Assembly (NCBI GenBank): GCA_029204225.1
Contig: CM055097.1
Location: 11,407,828-11,471,827, forward strand
Direction: 5' to 3'
Length of the DNA stretch: 64,000 nucleotides
Origin: Diphasiastrum complanatum
Lineage: Eukaryota; Streptophyta; Lycopodiopsida; Lycopodiales; Lycopodiaceae
A program made the position numbers and the translations under genes. Below the pieces are notes generated by a model that was given only the letters and a program-made list of their open reading frames with translations, searched no databases and had not been told where the DNA came from. Within the stretch, counting starts at the first letter, position 1. Each line of letters begins with the position of its first letter. Below, piece by piece: positions 29,522 to 41,455 of this stretch.

Positions 29522-31081
29522 TTGTCCGCTAGTGAAATGAGGCTACTAATCGTGAGAGAACCGTGCTTCTCTCACGCCAACGCACACTACAGGGCGTGTG
29601 ATGTTTCTAATGAAGCATGCAACTTGATTGATGTCAGCACCAGCACTCTCATTGCTCAAGGTAGAAGGAAGGGAAACCTATATCATCTAAAGGTGCGCCT
29701 ACCTGAATATCAGATGCATCAAACCCGTGACGACTCGCCAGACACTCTGTGACACAGAAGACTCTGCCACATGAACTCAATGGCACTCTACCAGACAAGT
29801 CATCATGGAGCAATAACAGGGGCCAACATCTCGAATGCAACCAGTTTGACCACCTGTGATACATGTTTGAAAGGCAAGATATCACGCACACCATTTGTCA
29901 AAGACTCCTACAGAACGACAAAGATTCTGGAGCTAGTGCACTCTGACATCTGCGGTCCATTCAACGTGATCTCAGTAGGAGGTTCAAAATACTATATAAC
30001 CTTCATTGATGATTATAACAAGTTTGTCAGAGTGTATTTTTTTCAAAATAAATCCGAAGCACACAATAAATTCACAGAATATGTGAATTGGACTGAGAGA
30101 TGCACAAGCAGCAAGGTTCTGCAATGATCGTGGCATCATTCACAGAAGAACTGCAGCCTACACACCGCAACACAATGGTGTTGTTGAACGAAAGAACAGG
30201 ACTCTGATGGAAGCAGCCACATGCATGATGGCATACTCGAAGGCTACAAGGGCACTGTGGGCTGAAGCAATAGCTACAACCGCATACATCCAGAACATGA
30301 CAGGGTAAATCTGGTGTTCCTCACACGACGCCACATGAGCTACGGTGGGGTAGAAAACCCAACCTGTCTCACGTCAGAATATTTGGCTGTGCAGCATATG
30401 CACATATTCCTGATAAGCTTGGCAAGAAGCTTGATGAGAAAGCCGAGCAAGAATTTCTGGTAGATAATGCCAATAATTCGTCATACTACAGAATCTACAT
30501 GCCAGACACGAACACTGTGAAAACAGTGAGGGATGTTAAATTCAATGAGAGCAAGACAATGGCCAATGAAGACCTTTTAGCTATGAAGTTTTGGAAAGAC
30601 AGTACTATGACCTGCCGCCAACGTCAGAGGGAGCAGAGGACGAACACGAAAATGAAGATTTTCGTGTCGTCTCCCATTTGAATGACGAATCAGACGAAGA
30701 AAGATTTGAGAGGCAACCTGCCGTCGCAGTTCCTATAAACCAAGATGGTTCCGGACCGAGCAAAACAGACAAGAGAAAAGGCATAGCTTTTCCGGGAGGA
30801 TCTCCTAGAAGGTCGACAAGACCACGAAGAGCACCAACAAGATTTGTGCCAAGCAGCTCAACTTCCACATTAGAAGAATTCTACGGGTTCATTGGCGAAC
30901 CACAGACATTTGAGGAGGCGATTGAAGGTCCAGAAAAGGACAAATGGATCCAAGCCATGAACGAAGAGATGGAGTCCATGAGGAAGGACCAGGTATGGAC
31001 GTTGGAGCCATTACCGCATAAGCGCAAGACTATCAAATGCAAATGGGTTTTCAAACTCAAATATGGACCAGACGGGAGTGT
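29522..31081 (+). pseudogene. Copia protease end, integrase and linker (duplication copy 1)
   Basis: Starts in the protease/pre-integrase part (SASEMRLLIVREPCFSHANA), then LWHRRLCHMNSMALYQ-like pre-integrase, HSDICGPFNVISVGGSKYYI then FIDDYNKFVRVYF, and after frameshifts PQHNGVVERKNRT and the linker RRSTRPRRAPTRFVP near 30820. Frameshifts lie near 30125 and 30310 and a premature stop near 30680. The part 29741-31081 is repeated directly at 32544-33885. Confidence 0.85.
29741..31081 (+). repeat. Direct repeat, copy 1 (1341 bp)
   Basis: Begins gacactctgtgacacagaag and ends gacgggagtgt. The second copy at 32544-33885 is nearly the same length and highly similar throughout, including the shared frameshifts near 30125/32930 and 30308/33110. 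Confidence 0.9.
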
Positions 31082-32573
31082 AACAAAATACAAGACAAGA
31101 CTGGTAGCGAAGGGTTTCTCTCAGAGATACGATATTGACTACTCTGAAACCTTCTCTCTTGTCGTCATTCATCCCTACGTCTGTCGTTTGCATATGCAGC
31201 AGCTTATGACCTCAGGATCCACATTGTAGACGAAAAGATAGTCTTCTTGCATGGCAAATTAGACAAAGAGGTCTACAAGGATCAACCTCCAAGATTTGTC
31301 TCGAATTCACTTCCTGACTATGTATGCAGAATGCATAAAAGCATCTACGGTCTGAAGCAATCAACCCGACAATGGTACAAGAAGAAGAACCAAGCCCTGA
31401 AATCATTGGGATTCAAGCCTCTGTTGGCTGACTCCAATGTGTATGTTAGTGTAACAGATGGTTAGATTATCATAGTGGCTGTTTATGTGGACGACACTCC
31501 GATACATTGCAGGAGTGAGCAGCTAATTGCTGAAGTAAAGACATGCATTTCAAGATAGTGGATCTGGGATAAGCCAGGTATTACCTAGGCTTACAAATTG
31601 AAAGGGACAATGAGGGAGGTAGGTTATACCTTCACCAGTCCAGATACACCCAGAAGATCCTAGAGGACTTTGGGATGCTGAACTGCAAAGGAGTGAACAC
31701 TCCAATGCTCACAGGGACAGTGCTAACAAATGACGACTGTCCAAAGACTGAGGAAGAAAGAGAACAAATGTAGCTCACATCCTATAGGAGGTTGATAGGT
31801 TCATTGATGTATCTTGCAGACAACACACGTCCTGATATTGCTTATGCAGTATTCAGGATGAGCCAATTCTGTACGAATCCAAGCTCGACACATTGGAAGA
31901 TTGCAAAATGAATTTTGCAATATCTTCAATTAACGAAGGATTATGGCTTGTGTTATTGTCGTGAAGTAGGTCTCAAGATACTTTCCTACAACGATGCTAG
32001 CTGCGCATCTCTCAGGGACGACTGTAAAAGCATCTCAGGAGGATGCACCATCGCATCAGGAGCAGCAGCTCTCTGGGTCAGCAAGAAGCAGACCATTGTA
32101 GCCCAGTCGTCCTACGAAGCAGAGTACGTAGCAGTAGTGAAGATGGCCAATGAAATAATTTGGCTAAGACAGTTCTTGGACGAATTGGGTGAAACAAGAA
32201 ACGAGCCATTGGTCTTGCAGATGGACAACACCTCTGAGATACACCTGATGAAAGATCCTGTGTTCCACTCAAGAACAAAGCACATTGCGATCAAGTATCA
32301 CTTGATCAGAGATCTGATTGAAAGGAAGATGATGCAGACCACCTTCATAGGAACGAAAGATATGGTTGCTGACATCTTCACTGAAGCTCTGGACAAAGGG
32401 CTCTTTGAGCGGCAAAGGAGCAGTCTCGGGATCATAAAGCTACCATGCTTTGAGAGGGAGTTGAAGAAACAAAGTGTTTTCAAAGCCTTGCTGGCTTTTA
32501 GCCCTTCACTTGACAAAGATGTTCGCGAACTCGAACATCTGGAGACACTTTGTGGCACAGAAGACTCTGCCAC
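31082..32573 (+). pseudogene. Copia reverse transcriptase and RNase H
   Basis: RT continues from copy 1: YKTRLVAKGFSQRYDIDYSE, then after a shift GKLDKEVYKDQPPRFVS, MHKSIYGLKQSTRQWY, AVYVDDTP near 31480 and SRYTQKILEDFGMLN. RNase H (31915-32460): LSYNDASCASLRDDCKSISG, VAQSSYEAEYVAVVKMANEI, KHIAIKYHLIRDLIE, DIFTEALDKGLFERQR. RT has lost sequence near 31160-31215, where the motif-A aspartate region is scrambled. A tail similar to 28.9 kb ends the element and runs directly into the second integrase copy. Confidence 0.85.
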
Positions 32574-33885
32574 ATGAACTCAATGACACTCTACCAGGCA
32601 AGTCATCATGGAGCAATAACAGGGGTCAACATCTCGAATGCAACCAGTTCGACCACCTGTGATACATGTTTGAAAGGCAAGATGTCACGCACACCATTTG
32701 TCAAAGACTCCTACAGAACGACAAAGATTATGGAGCTAGTGCACTCTGACATCTGCGGTCCATTCAACGTGATCTCAGTAGGAGGTTCAAAATACTATAT
32801 AGCCTTCATTGATGATTATAGCAAGTTTGTCAGAGTGTGTTTTATTCAAAATAAATCCGAAGCACACGATAAATTCACAGAATATGTGAATTGGGATGAG
32901 AGATGCACAAGCAGCAAGGTTCTGCAATGATCGTGGCATCATTCACAGAAGAACTGCAGCCTACACACCGCAACACAATGGTGTTGTTGAACGAAAGAAC
33001 ATGACTCTGATGGAAGCAGCCACATGCATGATGGCATACTCGAAGGCTCCAAGGGCACTGTGGGCTGAAGCAGTAGCTACAACCGCATACATCCAGAACA
33101 GGACAGGGTAAATCTGGTGTTCCTCACACGACGCCACATGAACTATGGTGGGGTAGAAAACCCAATTTGTCTCACGTCAGAATATTTGGCTGTGCAACAT
33201 ATGCACATATTCCTGATAAGCTTCGCAAGAAGCTTGATGAGAAAGTCGAGCAAGGATTTCTGATAGGTTATGACAATAATTTGTCATACTACAGAATCTA
33301 CATGCTAGACACGAACACTGTGAAAACAGTGAGGGATGTCAAATTCAACGAGAGCAGGACAATGGCCAACGAAGACTCTGTTAGCTATGAAGTTCTAGAA
33401 AGACAGTACTATGACCTGCCGCCAACGTCAGAGGGAGCAAAGGACGAATACGAAAACGAAGATTTTTGAGTCGTCTCCCATTCGAGTGACGAATCAGACG
33501 AAGAAAGGTTCGAGAGGCAACCTGCCACCGCAGTTCTTGTAAACCAAGATGGTTCCGGACCGAGCAGAGTAGACAAGGGCAAAGGCATAGCTGTTCTGGG
33601 AGGATCTCCCAGAAGGTCGACAAGACCACGAAGAGCACCAGCAAGATTTGTGCCAGACAGCTCAGCTTCCACATCAAAAAAAATTTGCGGGTCCAGTGGC
33701 GAACCACAGACATTCGAGGAGGCGATTGAAGGTCTAGAAAAGGACAAATGGATCCAAGCCATGAATGAAGAGATGGAGTCCATGAGGAAGAACCAGGTAT
33801 GGACGTTGGAGCCATTACCTCATAAGCGCAAGATTGTTAAATGCAAATGGGTTTTCAAACTTAAATATGGACCAGACGGGAGTGT
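32544..33885 (+). repeat. Direct repeat, copy 2: copia integrase and linker
   Basis: Encodes LWHRRLCHMNSMTLYQASHH, DICGPFNVISVGGSKYYIAF, AYTPQHNGVVERKN, FGCATYAHIPDKLRKKLDEK and PSNVYDLPPT-like linker with RRSTRPRRAPARFVP. The left junction lies inside the post-RNase H tail at a short similarity (gacacttt/ctgtg). The right end stops at gacgggagtgt, after which Ulp1-like sequence begins. It is therefore a truncated second pol part, not a complete element. Confidence 0.9.
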
Positions 33886-34815
33886 GAATGTGATAGAGTC
33901 TAGTCTTCAGCTCCTTCAATCTAACATTGCAAGGGACTCAAGAAGAGAGGTCCATCTTCTCAGCAGTTTTTTCTTGCAGTCCATCAAGGATGACAACGAC
34001 ACCCTAGCATAGTGTTTGTTTAGTGGATGCACACCAGTGATCAAGTACGTGCTTGTGCCATATCATACCAAGTAAGATGGTTTATTTGCTTCTTGATATT
34101 GATAGCTTTATCATTGGCATCCCAATCTGAAATAATTTCTCAATCATGTATCTAATGAACTGTCTATTTTATTTTGCAGTGATCATTGGAGCTTGAACCT
34201 GCTCTCTGTCAAGAGAACTGTAGATAACATAATTAAACTTTTTTGTGTATAGATGAATTCGGCCAGTAATATACATAAGGACATTGATTCACTACTACCG
34301 ACAATATGTAAATACATTTCAATAGAGAATGAAATTATTAGTTTGAGGTAGTTCCTGGCCATTTCATCAACATTTCAGAATCAGCATTCTAATAGATGTA
34401 GTTAGTGTGGTTTCTTACAATCATTTCTTATGTATTAGACTTTCTGCACACAAAATCACTCATTCAGCTACGGGTGGTATACTCTGTATAATGCAAAGTT
34501 GTTCTTCGAGTGGTACAATCTCCAACAGGAGATTGATATTTCAAAGGTGATTTATTCTATTTGTTTTTAATGATGCAATGGTGATTGATTATGCTATTTT
34601 GTAAATTTTCTTAACAATAACTAATATGTGAATATTCTTTCTTGCAGTTTACGATTTGTGATTACACAGCAGCTCAAGTGTACAGATTCAAACATGAAAT
34701 TATCTTGAGCATACTAGCAAGGGCAAGGCTTCAACCACCCCTTGATTTGTCTTGTGTTGCTGATGATGTTATCATAGTGAATAAAGAAGGAGAAAATATA
34801 GATAGCAAAACTTAG
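33886..34815 (+). pseudogene. Decayed Ulp1-like (C48) cysteine protease gene
   Basis: Exons with GT-AG boundaries. 33886-34071 reads VHLLSSFFLQSIKDDNDTLA, a stop, CLFSGCTPVIKYVLVPYHT. 34180-34340 continues NDHWSLNLLSVKRTVDNIIK then, after a stop, MNSASNIHKDIDSLLPTICK. 34442-34546 reads FCTQNHSFSYGWYTLYNAKL then FFEWYNLQQEIDISK. 34648-34815 reads FTICDYTAAQVYRFKHEIIL then SILARARLQ and a short acidic tail. This follows the Ulp1 layout P-x-HW, then DS, then Q..xS.DCG, then a C-terminal helix. The histidine is kept, the aspartate position reads N, and the cysteine position reads Y in SYG. SUMO-type proteases of this family are often captured by plant transposons. The 5' part is cut off by the copia copy. 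Confidence 0.5.
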
Positions 34816-35130
34816 AAATACATACAAAGACAAATCAAGGGGTGGCTCCATTTAATTGAAATTGGGAGCCTATACAATGTTGAAAAAAGAACACTTCAGT
34901 CTTTGTACAGATTTACTGATGCTCAACTTGGGCTTTCTTTTATTGAATTAGAGAGTCTATACATAGATTTTACAAAACTACATTTGAATCTATTGCTCTT
35001 TCACAATAGTGATTGTTGTAGGTAGATCTTTGCAACATGTTATCAACTCCCGTCTTTTTCGTAACCGTAACAAGACAAATATTACTGAATGTATCATTGT
35101 AGACTATGTCATTTTCAGTTTGTGTCTACT
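34816..35130. other. No gene seen
   Basis: AT-rich 3' flank of the Ulp1-like gene; only short ORFs. Confidence 0.35.
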
Positions 35131-35161
35131 ATTATGAACATGCGATAAACAGAGTACTTAC

Positions 35162-36239
35162 AAGTCTTCCGTTGATGATGAATGTGAAATAAGCAGTGGA
35201 TAGATTGGTTTGTAATAGGATGAGCTCTGCTCTGATATAATCAAGGTTCCAATGCTCTTCCACCTCAAACATAGTAAAAAATGCTTCATTGTGTATGATG
35301 TTTAGCTCTTTTCGGTCTGTGTGACCATTCATTTGAAAGTCTTGATCTTGTAGTACCATCAGTTTTCTTGAATCTCTGATAGCTGAATGTGAGAATGAGC
35401 ATTTGTTTTTCAATATGATAATGGAAAATCATTGATGACTTTTTTATCTTGCATTCTATATCTTTGTTTGTATTACTTTTCTAGCCTTGATCCACAAGAT
35501 CCGACAAAATATCATATAATAAATCCTTACAAACAAATAAAGTGGGTGTCCTTCGAACACTTGCACTTTAAAAAAAAATCAGCAAATATATGTAATGAGA
35601 GAAACCAGCTTAGGTGAACAATTTTTGATCCAATACTTATTGATGGCATTTTTAACATCTAACTCCCATCCATTTGTGGAATATATGAAGATTCATAAAA
35701 GTATACCACTATCTGCAAGCTCCTTTGGACTTCTTCCTCGATATTGCAACTTTTCAGCATCAGAGTTACATCCAATATACCTACAAGTGATTGTGTTGGC
35801 TTCCATTCACTTATGTTTGATGGATATAAATCTGAAAGAAAAAACACTTTCAATAATTTAAATTATAATCTCAAGATCTTCAATAAAAAAAACACCTATG
35901 ATTGCAATAAAGTGCATATATTTTGTATAATTACAGTTACATTTTCGATGATCATGAAGATTAACATCTTGTACTTTTAATTCCGAATGCATATAAACAT
36001 GTTGTACTAATACATCTGATATAGAGTGACCTCCAAGAGTTGTCTTAAACTCCTTTCCAATAATATTTGTATGTCATCTTTGCCCTTTTCTTCTGTCGAA
36101 AATTGCCCTTTGATGAAAGATGCAACAACACCCATGCCTTATCAGCTTTATCTTTCTCATTGTGAAGAATCACAGACTTAATTGTAAATCTTGGTCTCAA
36201 CCAATAGGATACATCCATGCTGCCCGACGACAATTTCAA
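35162..36239 (-). CDS. Possible exons of an unrecognised reverse-strand gene
   Basis: 35413-35162 reads MVLQDQDFQMNGHTDRKELN then HNEAFFTMFEVEEHWNLDYI and INGRL, ending at a clean gtaagtac donor. 35785-35660, after a cacttgtag acceptor, reads either GILDVTLMLKSCNIEEEVQR or GCNSDAEKLQYRGRSPKELA. 36239-36045 reads MKLSSGSMDVSYWLRPRFTI then KADKAWVLLHLSSKGNF. No domain recognised and no proof that they belong together. Confidence 0.2.
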
Positions 36240-38563
36240 AGTTTGCTAGAATAGCTCGCTATCTCAACCTATTGTTTGGAGCTCTTGTGGCTGAACTACT
36301 TAAAAGCAGTCTACATTTTTCAGCTCACTGCTTTTAGTTTTCAAGTGGTACTTCATGATTTTTTAATTCTCGACTTGAAGAAGGAAAATTTTGAGGGTTT
36401 GGCATGTGGATTGACCTGTATTACTAACGAAAACGTACAAGAGAAACGAAGGTGTGAAACTTAGTTATACACAAAATCGCAGGTATGGCAAGACTTGAGA
36501 ACAATAGACCACAAAAGATAAAACCGAAAGAACTACACTGAAATAAACTACTATATTTATATGACCACATTAGGGCTAAGATCCCTCAACCTTATCTAGA
36601 CTCGGGGCTCAACACTTGTGTAATGGAATGGGCCCAATAATGTAAAGGTGTCCTAAATTGGAAATTTGCCTTCGATGAGGATTTAAAAAATCATACTAAT
36701 TGAAATAAATGTCTTGGCTTGCTGCTATTCACGATAGCTAGTGTTGCAAACTATAAAACTACAAAAAGGCGTATGTCGGTGATACTATCGCAAAAAGAAA
36801 GCTGCACATGTCAGATGTCTTATTGCAAGAAAAGTACCAGAGCTGAGCTAAAAGTTGCAATATGATTTGGAAGCTATAAAAAGTCTACAAATTTGTGAAA
36901 TAGACGGAAGTCAGAAACCCTAAAAGAATGGATTTCTCTAGATGTCGATTGAGTACATTACAAGTGCCTCAAAAGAGACAACAAATAAGTACGAAAACGA
37001 TGCAGTCCCAAACTGGTAAAAGCTGGAAAATCAAAGAATGACTTCTCATACATCCATGGTACGAAAAAAGATAAAGTGCCAAAAATTTGATAAAGCTGGA
37101 AATTCAAAAATTGCACTTGTGCAAATCCAAATTAAATTATCTAAAGTGTGTTAGGGGTGTCCCACTGTAGCTAACACATTGATTTAAGAATAGCCACAAG
37201 ATTCTTCGAAAAAGTTTAAAAGTGCACACCTTCAGAAAATAGCAAAAGTGGATTTTCTAGCACCCTGGATTCTATTACTTGATTTTAACAATCTTCACCT
37301 ATTTGATGAGAGGAATCAGAGAGAATTAAATTGAAATTCTGACCACAGTAGAGAAAAGTAAGAGCCAGAAACAAATGAACTAGAACTATCTCCATAGAAA
37401 CAAAAACGACCGCAAAACAATTCACCCGACCTGTTGAAGGTGATACTAATGTTGTAGGATGCGAGTTCCAATGAAATGCCAAGAAAGTGCTCATTACCAA
37501 GTAATAAGCTTAACAGAATGTCAACAAAGAAAATATTGTAAAATTAAAGAGCAATTCTAATGTAGAACAGTCATTAGACAGCCATCTCCATGATAATACT
37601 GATTATTTATTATCAGGTATATAAGTTAAATTCAAAGTGAAGCTATGCTAAAGTATGCTAAATTACATATTTAGCTCCTCTCTAGCCTAGGCAACTATGC
37701 TGCAGATCATCAGTTAATGCTATTGAAGCCCCAAGGCCTATTCATATTGTCCAAGGTTCCGAGTTGAAAATAGATGTTTTAAGTTAGTGTTAGGGCCCAA
37801 TAATGACCATATGCCCCATGAATGTTAAATACCAAAACAAGGACAAGAGGCCCAAAACTAAACGGTATGTATGATATACAGTAGCGGCATAGACCAAGAT
37901 CTGTGTAGATGCGCCTTTGTATGGCATATCACCAGTAACTACCTTTTTTGCTCCAGAATTATAAAGGGAAAAAGCATCAATATTATAGTAAAGTACTACA
38001 AGTTGGGACATGTGAGGAGCTCCTCAATCCGAAGTTTGATTCCATAGAGACCTATTGCTGGAAGTACACAATTATGAAGTGTGAAGTCAAGTCCAACTCC
38101 AACCCTAAAGTATGGTATCTTTAGTGGTGGTGTTTTGTACTGGACAAACCAATACAATCATTCTCTCTAGCACATACCTACAGCCTTTGAGTAGCATTGT
38201 CCAGATACTCTCTCTTCAAGCTGCCCCTAATGCTAATCCTTCAGTAGCATTTTCTTTTTAACCTGTCACCTTAAGCATCAAGACACTTGTGATAGCCTGA
38301 TTCTTCTTCAGAGTTCTGCTTGGTTTGATTTTGCAACTTCCTTGTCATCCATCAATTCAAACTCCAAGGACGTTGTGGTATTCCAAAAAATAAATTGTTT
38401 TGTGACAGTCATTAAAAGGCCTTAAAGTAGACATACCCAATGCTTGATCATAAGCAAAAAGCCCTCTACTGTAGATGTAAATTGACAGAACAGTAATAAT
38501 TACTCTGAAGCGAATCAGAACTGCTTGGTAGTGTAACTTTACTAATGCTGGAACTTTCAATAA
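36240..38563. other. No gene seen
   Basis: Long AT-rich interval downstream of the DUF3007 gene. It has only short ORFs without recognisable content. Untranslated or intronic sequence of neighbouring genes cannot be excluded. Confidence 0.35.
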
Positions 38564-38994
38564 CTATGGTTTCTTTTGACTTTGCTGTAGTCTTCGTTTG
38601 TCCTCTTCAACTTGGGCAAGCAACGCTTCGAGCTCTGCCTCTGGTAATTCTTCAAGTCGCTTCTGTAGTAATTCACAAAAAAGTTTGTAACTTTATTCAA
38701 CTTTGGCCTGATTTTTCAAGCCAGTAGTTATCTAGTGTTTTGAAAGAAGCTGCCATCTACTTTGAATGCTAATATGCTTATAGCATGATGATAGAAATAT
38801 TCCAGGAAACATTATGAATGTCACTAAGATCTTACTTCCATAACTTTCTTCTCATAATCTTTCAGCTGCTTTGCATATGTCATCTCTTTTGTTGATACCC
38901 TGAAAACATAAGTAGATATCCATCCTACGGTGAGACCAAGAACCATCACAAGCTGCACAACATTTCCGGCTCTTAAAGAATCAAGCCCAAACAG
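38564..38994 (-). CDS. DUF3007 plastid membrane protein, last two exons
   Basis: The exon at 38994-38836 follows an acceptor (tgttgcag) and reads LFGLDSLRAGNVVQLVMVLG then LTVGWISTYVFRVSTKEMTY and AKQLKDYEKKVME, ending at a gtaagatc donor. The exon at 38662-38564 follows ctacag and reads KRLEELPEAELEALLAQVEE then DKRRLQQSQKKP and stop. Both are multiples of three and join in frame. The hydrophobic stretch VVQLVMVLGLTVGWISTYVF is a membrane segment, followed by the MTYxxQLKDYE motif shared with cyanobacterial DUF3007 proteins. In Arabidopsis I believe this family includes DAC, needed for cytochrome b6f accumulation; that link is from memory. Upstream exons with the transit peptide were not found. 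This is the best host-gene candidate in the window and appears intact where visible. Confidence 0.75.
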
Positions 38995-39970
38995 CTGCAA
39001 CACAAAGAAAAAACTGATTCGTTAGCCAGCAATTATATTGGGCTAATTTGTTTTTGGGTCAGGCAAAAATCATTACAGGACAACCTTAACAGCAGATATC
39101 AACTTTGGATATTCAAGTATATTGGGCATAATTGTCATAGGCATAAAAACTGATAAAAAAGGAATGAGAAAACAAATTTCTATTCAGTTGTCATCCAGAC
39201 AGTAGGATGCGAAAAACAGGAACCTAATGGTAGGGATCCTTAGCTATGGCTTGTGTAGTTTTCATGTAAATCATTGTAAAAATGAGACAGCTAGAGTCAA
39301 GAGTCTCTTCCCTAAATTTGAAATTAATTTACTCATTATGATCATCGTGTACTATAGCTTTACCTTGTTTGAGGTTGAGAAACTCTTTTGAACTTGCAAG
39401 ATGCTTATGTTTTTACTGTGCTCTTGATGCAGTAGACACTTACCACAATTCATCGAGTTACATTCTAAATTCTTTAGCTCCAAAACTGTATGTTCCTTTA
39501 TGTGTAAATTACAGACATCACAGTGTTTTACAAGTTTACCTGCATCTAAGCGCGTATATTGGTAAAGTGCAGATTTAATGTTTGTTTTGAACAAGAAGCT
39601 CTAAATTGTTTAAACCTGATTGTGCATTTATTGCCAGGTTAAACGGGTTTTCATAAGTTCTAAAATGCAAAATACATCCCCATGAGATGGTAAGCTCCAT
39701 GTTTCAAATCACAGGTTACATATAGACACTAGAGGGTATACCAGCCAGTGTGTCTACAAAACAGGTTCAGTAAATGTAAATTTAAAAAGGATGACAGGAG
39801 AATTGTTTCTCACATACTTATTTGGAGTTCTAAGATTGCATTTGTTCTTGTTGACACATTCTGTTATTTGATTGTCTGTTCTCCTACTTTATAGTTCCTT
39901 TACTCAAGTTGGAAAAATTGCTCATTAATAGGTAGGTACTGAAATTAAATATTTGAGTGAAGCAGTGGGG
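38995..39970. other. Intron or intergenic, no exon recognised
   Basis: Upstream of the DUF3007 exons on the reverse strand. The missing 5' exons should lie here or further right, but no convincing transit peptide or first membrane segment is visible. The ORFs at 39352-39594 have unsupported composition. Confidence 0.3.
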
Positions 39971-40640
39971 GGGGCATTGAAGAGGTAGTTGATGCCTATA
40001 AGTTGCTTGCAAGGAATAAATCAACCTTCATCCGAATACAACAAAACTTGTTATTGAATATGTTGTAAGAAGACCGTAGGAGCTTTTGGAAGAGGTTACT
40101 TGGCAAACCCAAAGCACCTACTAATGGTATTCAACTTGGCGTATATTTTACCTATGCAAAGAGTTATACAAAGTGGATGAATTCATACATTCACCATCAA
40201 CCAGCCATATTTTCACGGAAGAAAAAGTGGAAAATGGAGGTTCTTTCTCCTTTCATTACCAATTTGTTTAACCAAGCATTGTTAGAAGAATTTCCCAACA
40301 TATGGTCTCATAATATTACCATTCCTCTGTTCAAGAGTGGAGATCAGTATGATCCTTGAAAGTATATGACAATTAGCATTATGCTTTTTGGCAAAACTCT
40401 GGGGGAACATAAGAGTAAAAAAACTTAGCAGCTGGCTGGAAATTGATGGGCGCATGCAAAAGAGCAAGACAGCTTTCACAAAATGCATTTCAGAATTGAT
40501 CACTTAGTTATTTTGAGATCATTTTTTACGAAAAGTATAGAAAACAATTATATCTTTATTGTTGTTCCGTAGACTTTTACAAAGCCTTTGCCACCTTTCC
40601 AAGGTGGACTGGTCGTATTCAATCACTAGGAAACTAATTT
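39970..40640 (+). pseudogene. Non-LTR retrotransposon reverse transcriptase fragment
   Basis: Forward frames give DRRSFWKRLLGKPKAPTNGI, then MEVLSPFITNLFNQALLEEF then PNIWSHNITIPLFKSGDQYD, a stop, KYMTISIMLFGKTL, and after shifts AGWKLMGACKRARQLSQ and LYCCSVDFYKAFATFPRWTG then RIQSLG. This matches the LINE-type order: FW..l, F..G.xP..W....I.pi.K.GD..dp.nYR.I......k, then motif A FVDF.KAFDTV. The YADD motif and everything downstream is missing, and three frames are needed. Forward orientation. Confidence 0.75.
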
Positions 40641-41180
40641 CAAATACAAATGGTTGCATGTCAATTATGTATTAAAACATTGTACCTGATAGAAATGAAG
40701 GTGTTATCACTATTTTCAAGAATTGGTGGCATGGAAGTGGTTTTCCATAGCTTGGAATTCATTTGCGATATGTTGTAAGTGTTGATATCAAGGTTATGGT
40801 AGAAAGTTGGTGGAAAAAATGAAGGCAAAGGGAGAATTTGAAGCAACTGGACAAGATCGTGGATCTTACTAGCGATGTGTTGCAGAATTTGATAGAGGGC
40901 GGATTTGATTTGGTTATTGGTGGCATCCCTATAATAATCTTTCAAAAAGCAACAACAGGTCATACTGAAGTCTGAAGCATACCAAACCGTAGGAAATGCT
41001 TGCTTTCGAGTGACAAAGATGTTTGCATTTTATACACTCGCTAAAACTCCAATTTATCCTCTATAGAGATGCTTGTATACCAAAGGGGTGGCAATACGGA
41101 ACCGTAATAACTAGACCAAATTGTTTTGAGGTGGCAATATGGTTCCTGTAGAAGAACAATTCCATGCTACCAACTTGCAT
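40641..41180. other. No gene seen
   Basis: AT-rich sequence after the non-LTR fragment. A reverse ORF at 40661-40963 starts MTCCCFLKDYYRDATNNQIK but has no recognisable domain. Confidence 0.3.
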
Positions 41181-41249
41181 CTCAACGACAACTATGCACA
41201 TAATGTTTCATAGACCTTGCAGCTCCATTTACTACAAAGCTCGACGAGT

Positions 41250-41444
41250 TCAAGGAAGGAGGAATGTGTTCAAGTTTCTTAACAGAAGGAAAAACACATG
41301 AAGGGCACTCTCCGGGAACTGGACATGTATCAAAGCATTCGGGGACGACTGAGGGATTCGTATCGTGCTGCATTCAACGAGCTCATTAGTAAATGGAGCT
41401 ACAAGAGAAAGCAATGCATACAGTTTTTCACGAGACATGCCCAT
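41250..41444 (-). CDS. Small ORF behind a telo-box, unrecognised
   Basis: The ORF begins MGMSREKLYALLSLVAPFTN and runs 64 residues. An overlapping frame (41373-41182) reads MQHDTNPSVVPECFDTCPVP then GECPSCVFPSVKKL. One of them could be the first exon of a gene, because a telo-box lies 12-30 bp upstream of the first ATG. Whether it belongs to the DUF3007 gene 2.3 kb downstream on the same strand cannot be told from sequence alone. Confidence 0.3.
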   Translation of the reverse strand: MGMSREKLYALLSLVAPFTNELVECSTIRIPQSSPNALIHVQFPESALHVFFLLLRNLNTFLLP

Positions 41445-41455
41445 GAGTGGTGATT

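Noticed and set aside
30605-30868. Reverse ORFs opposite the copia linker (also 33381-33815)
   Set aside because: Both copies of the direct repeat show the same antisense frame, and the forward strand carries clear copia linker and RT motifs.
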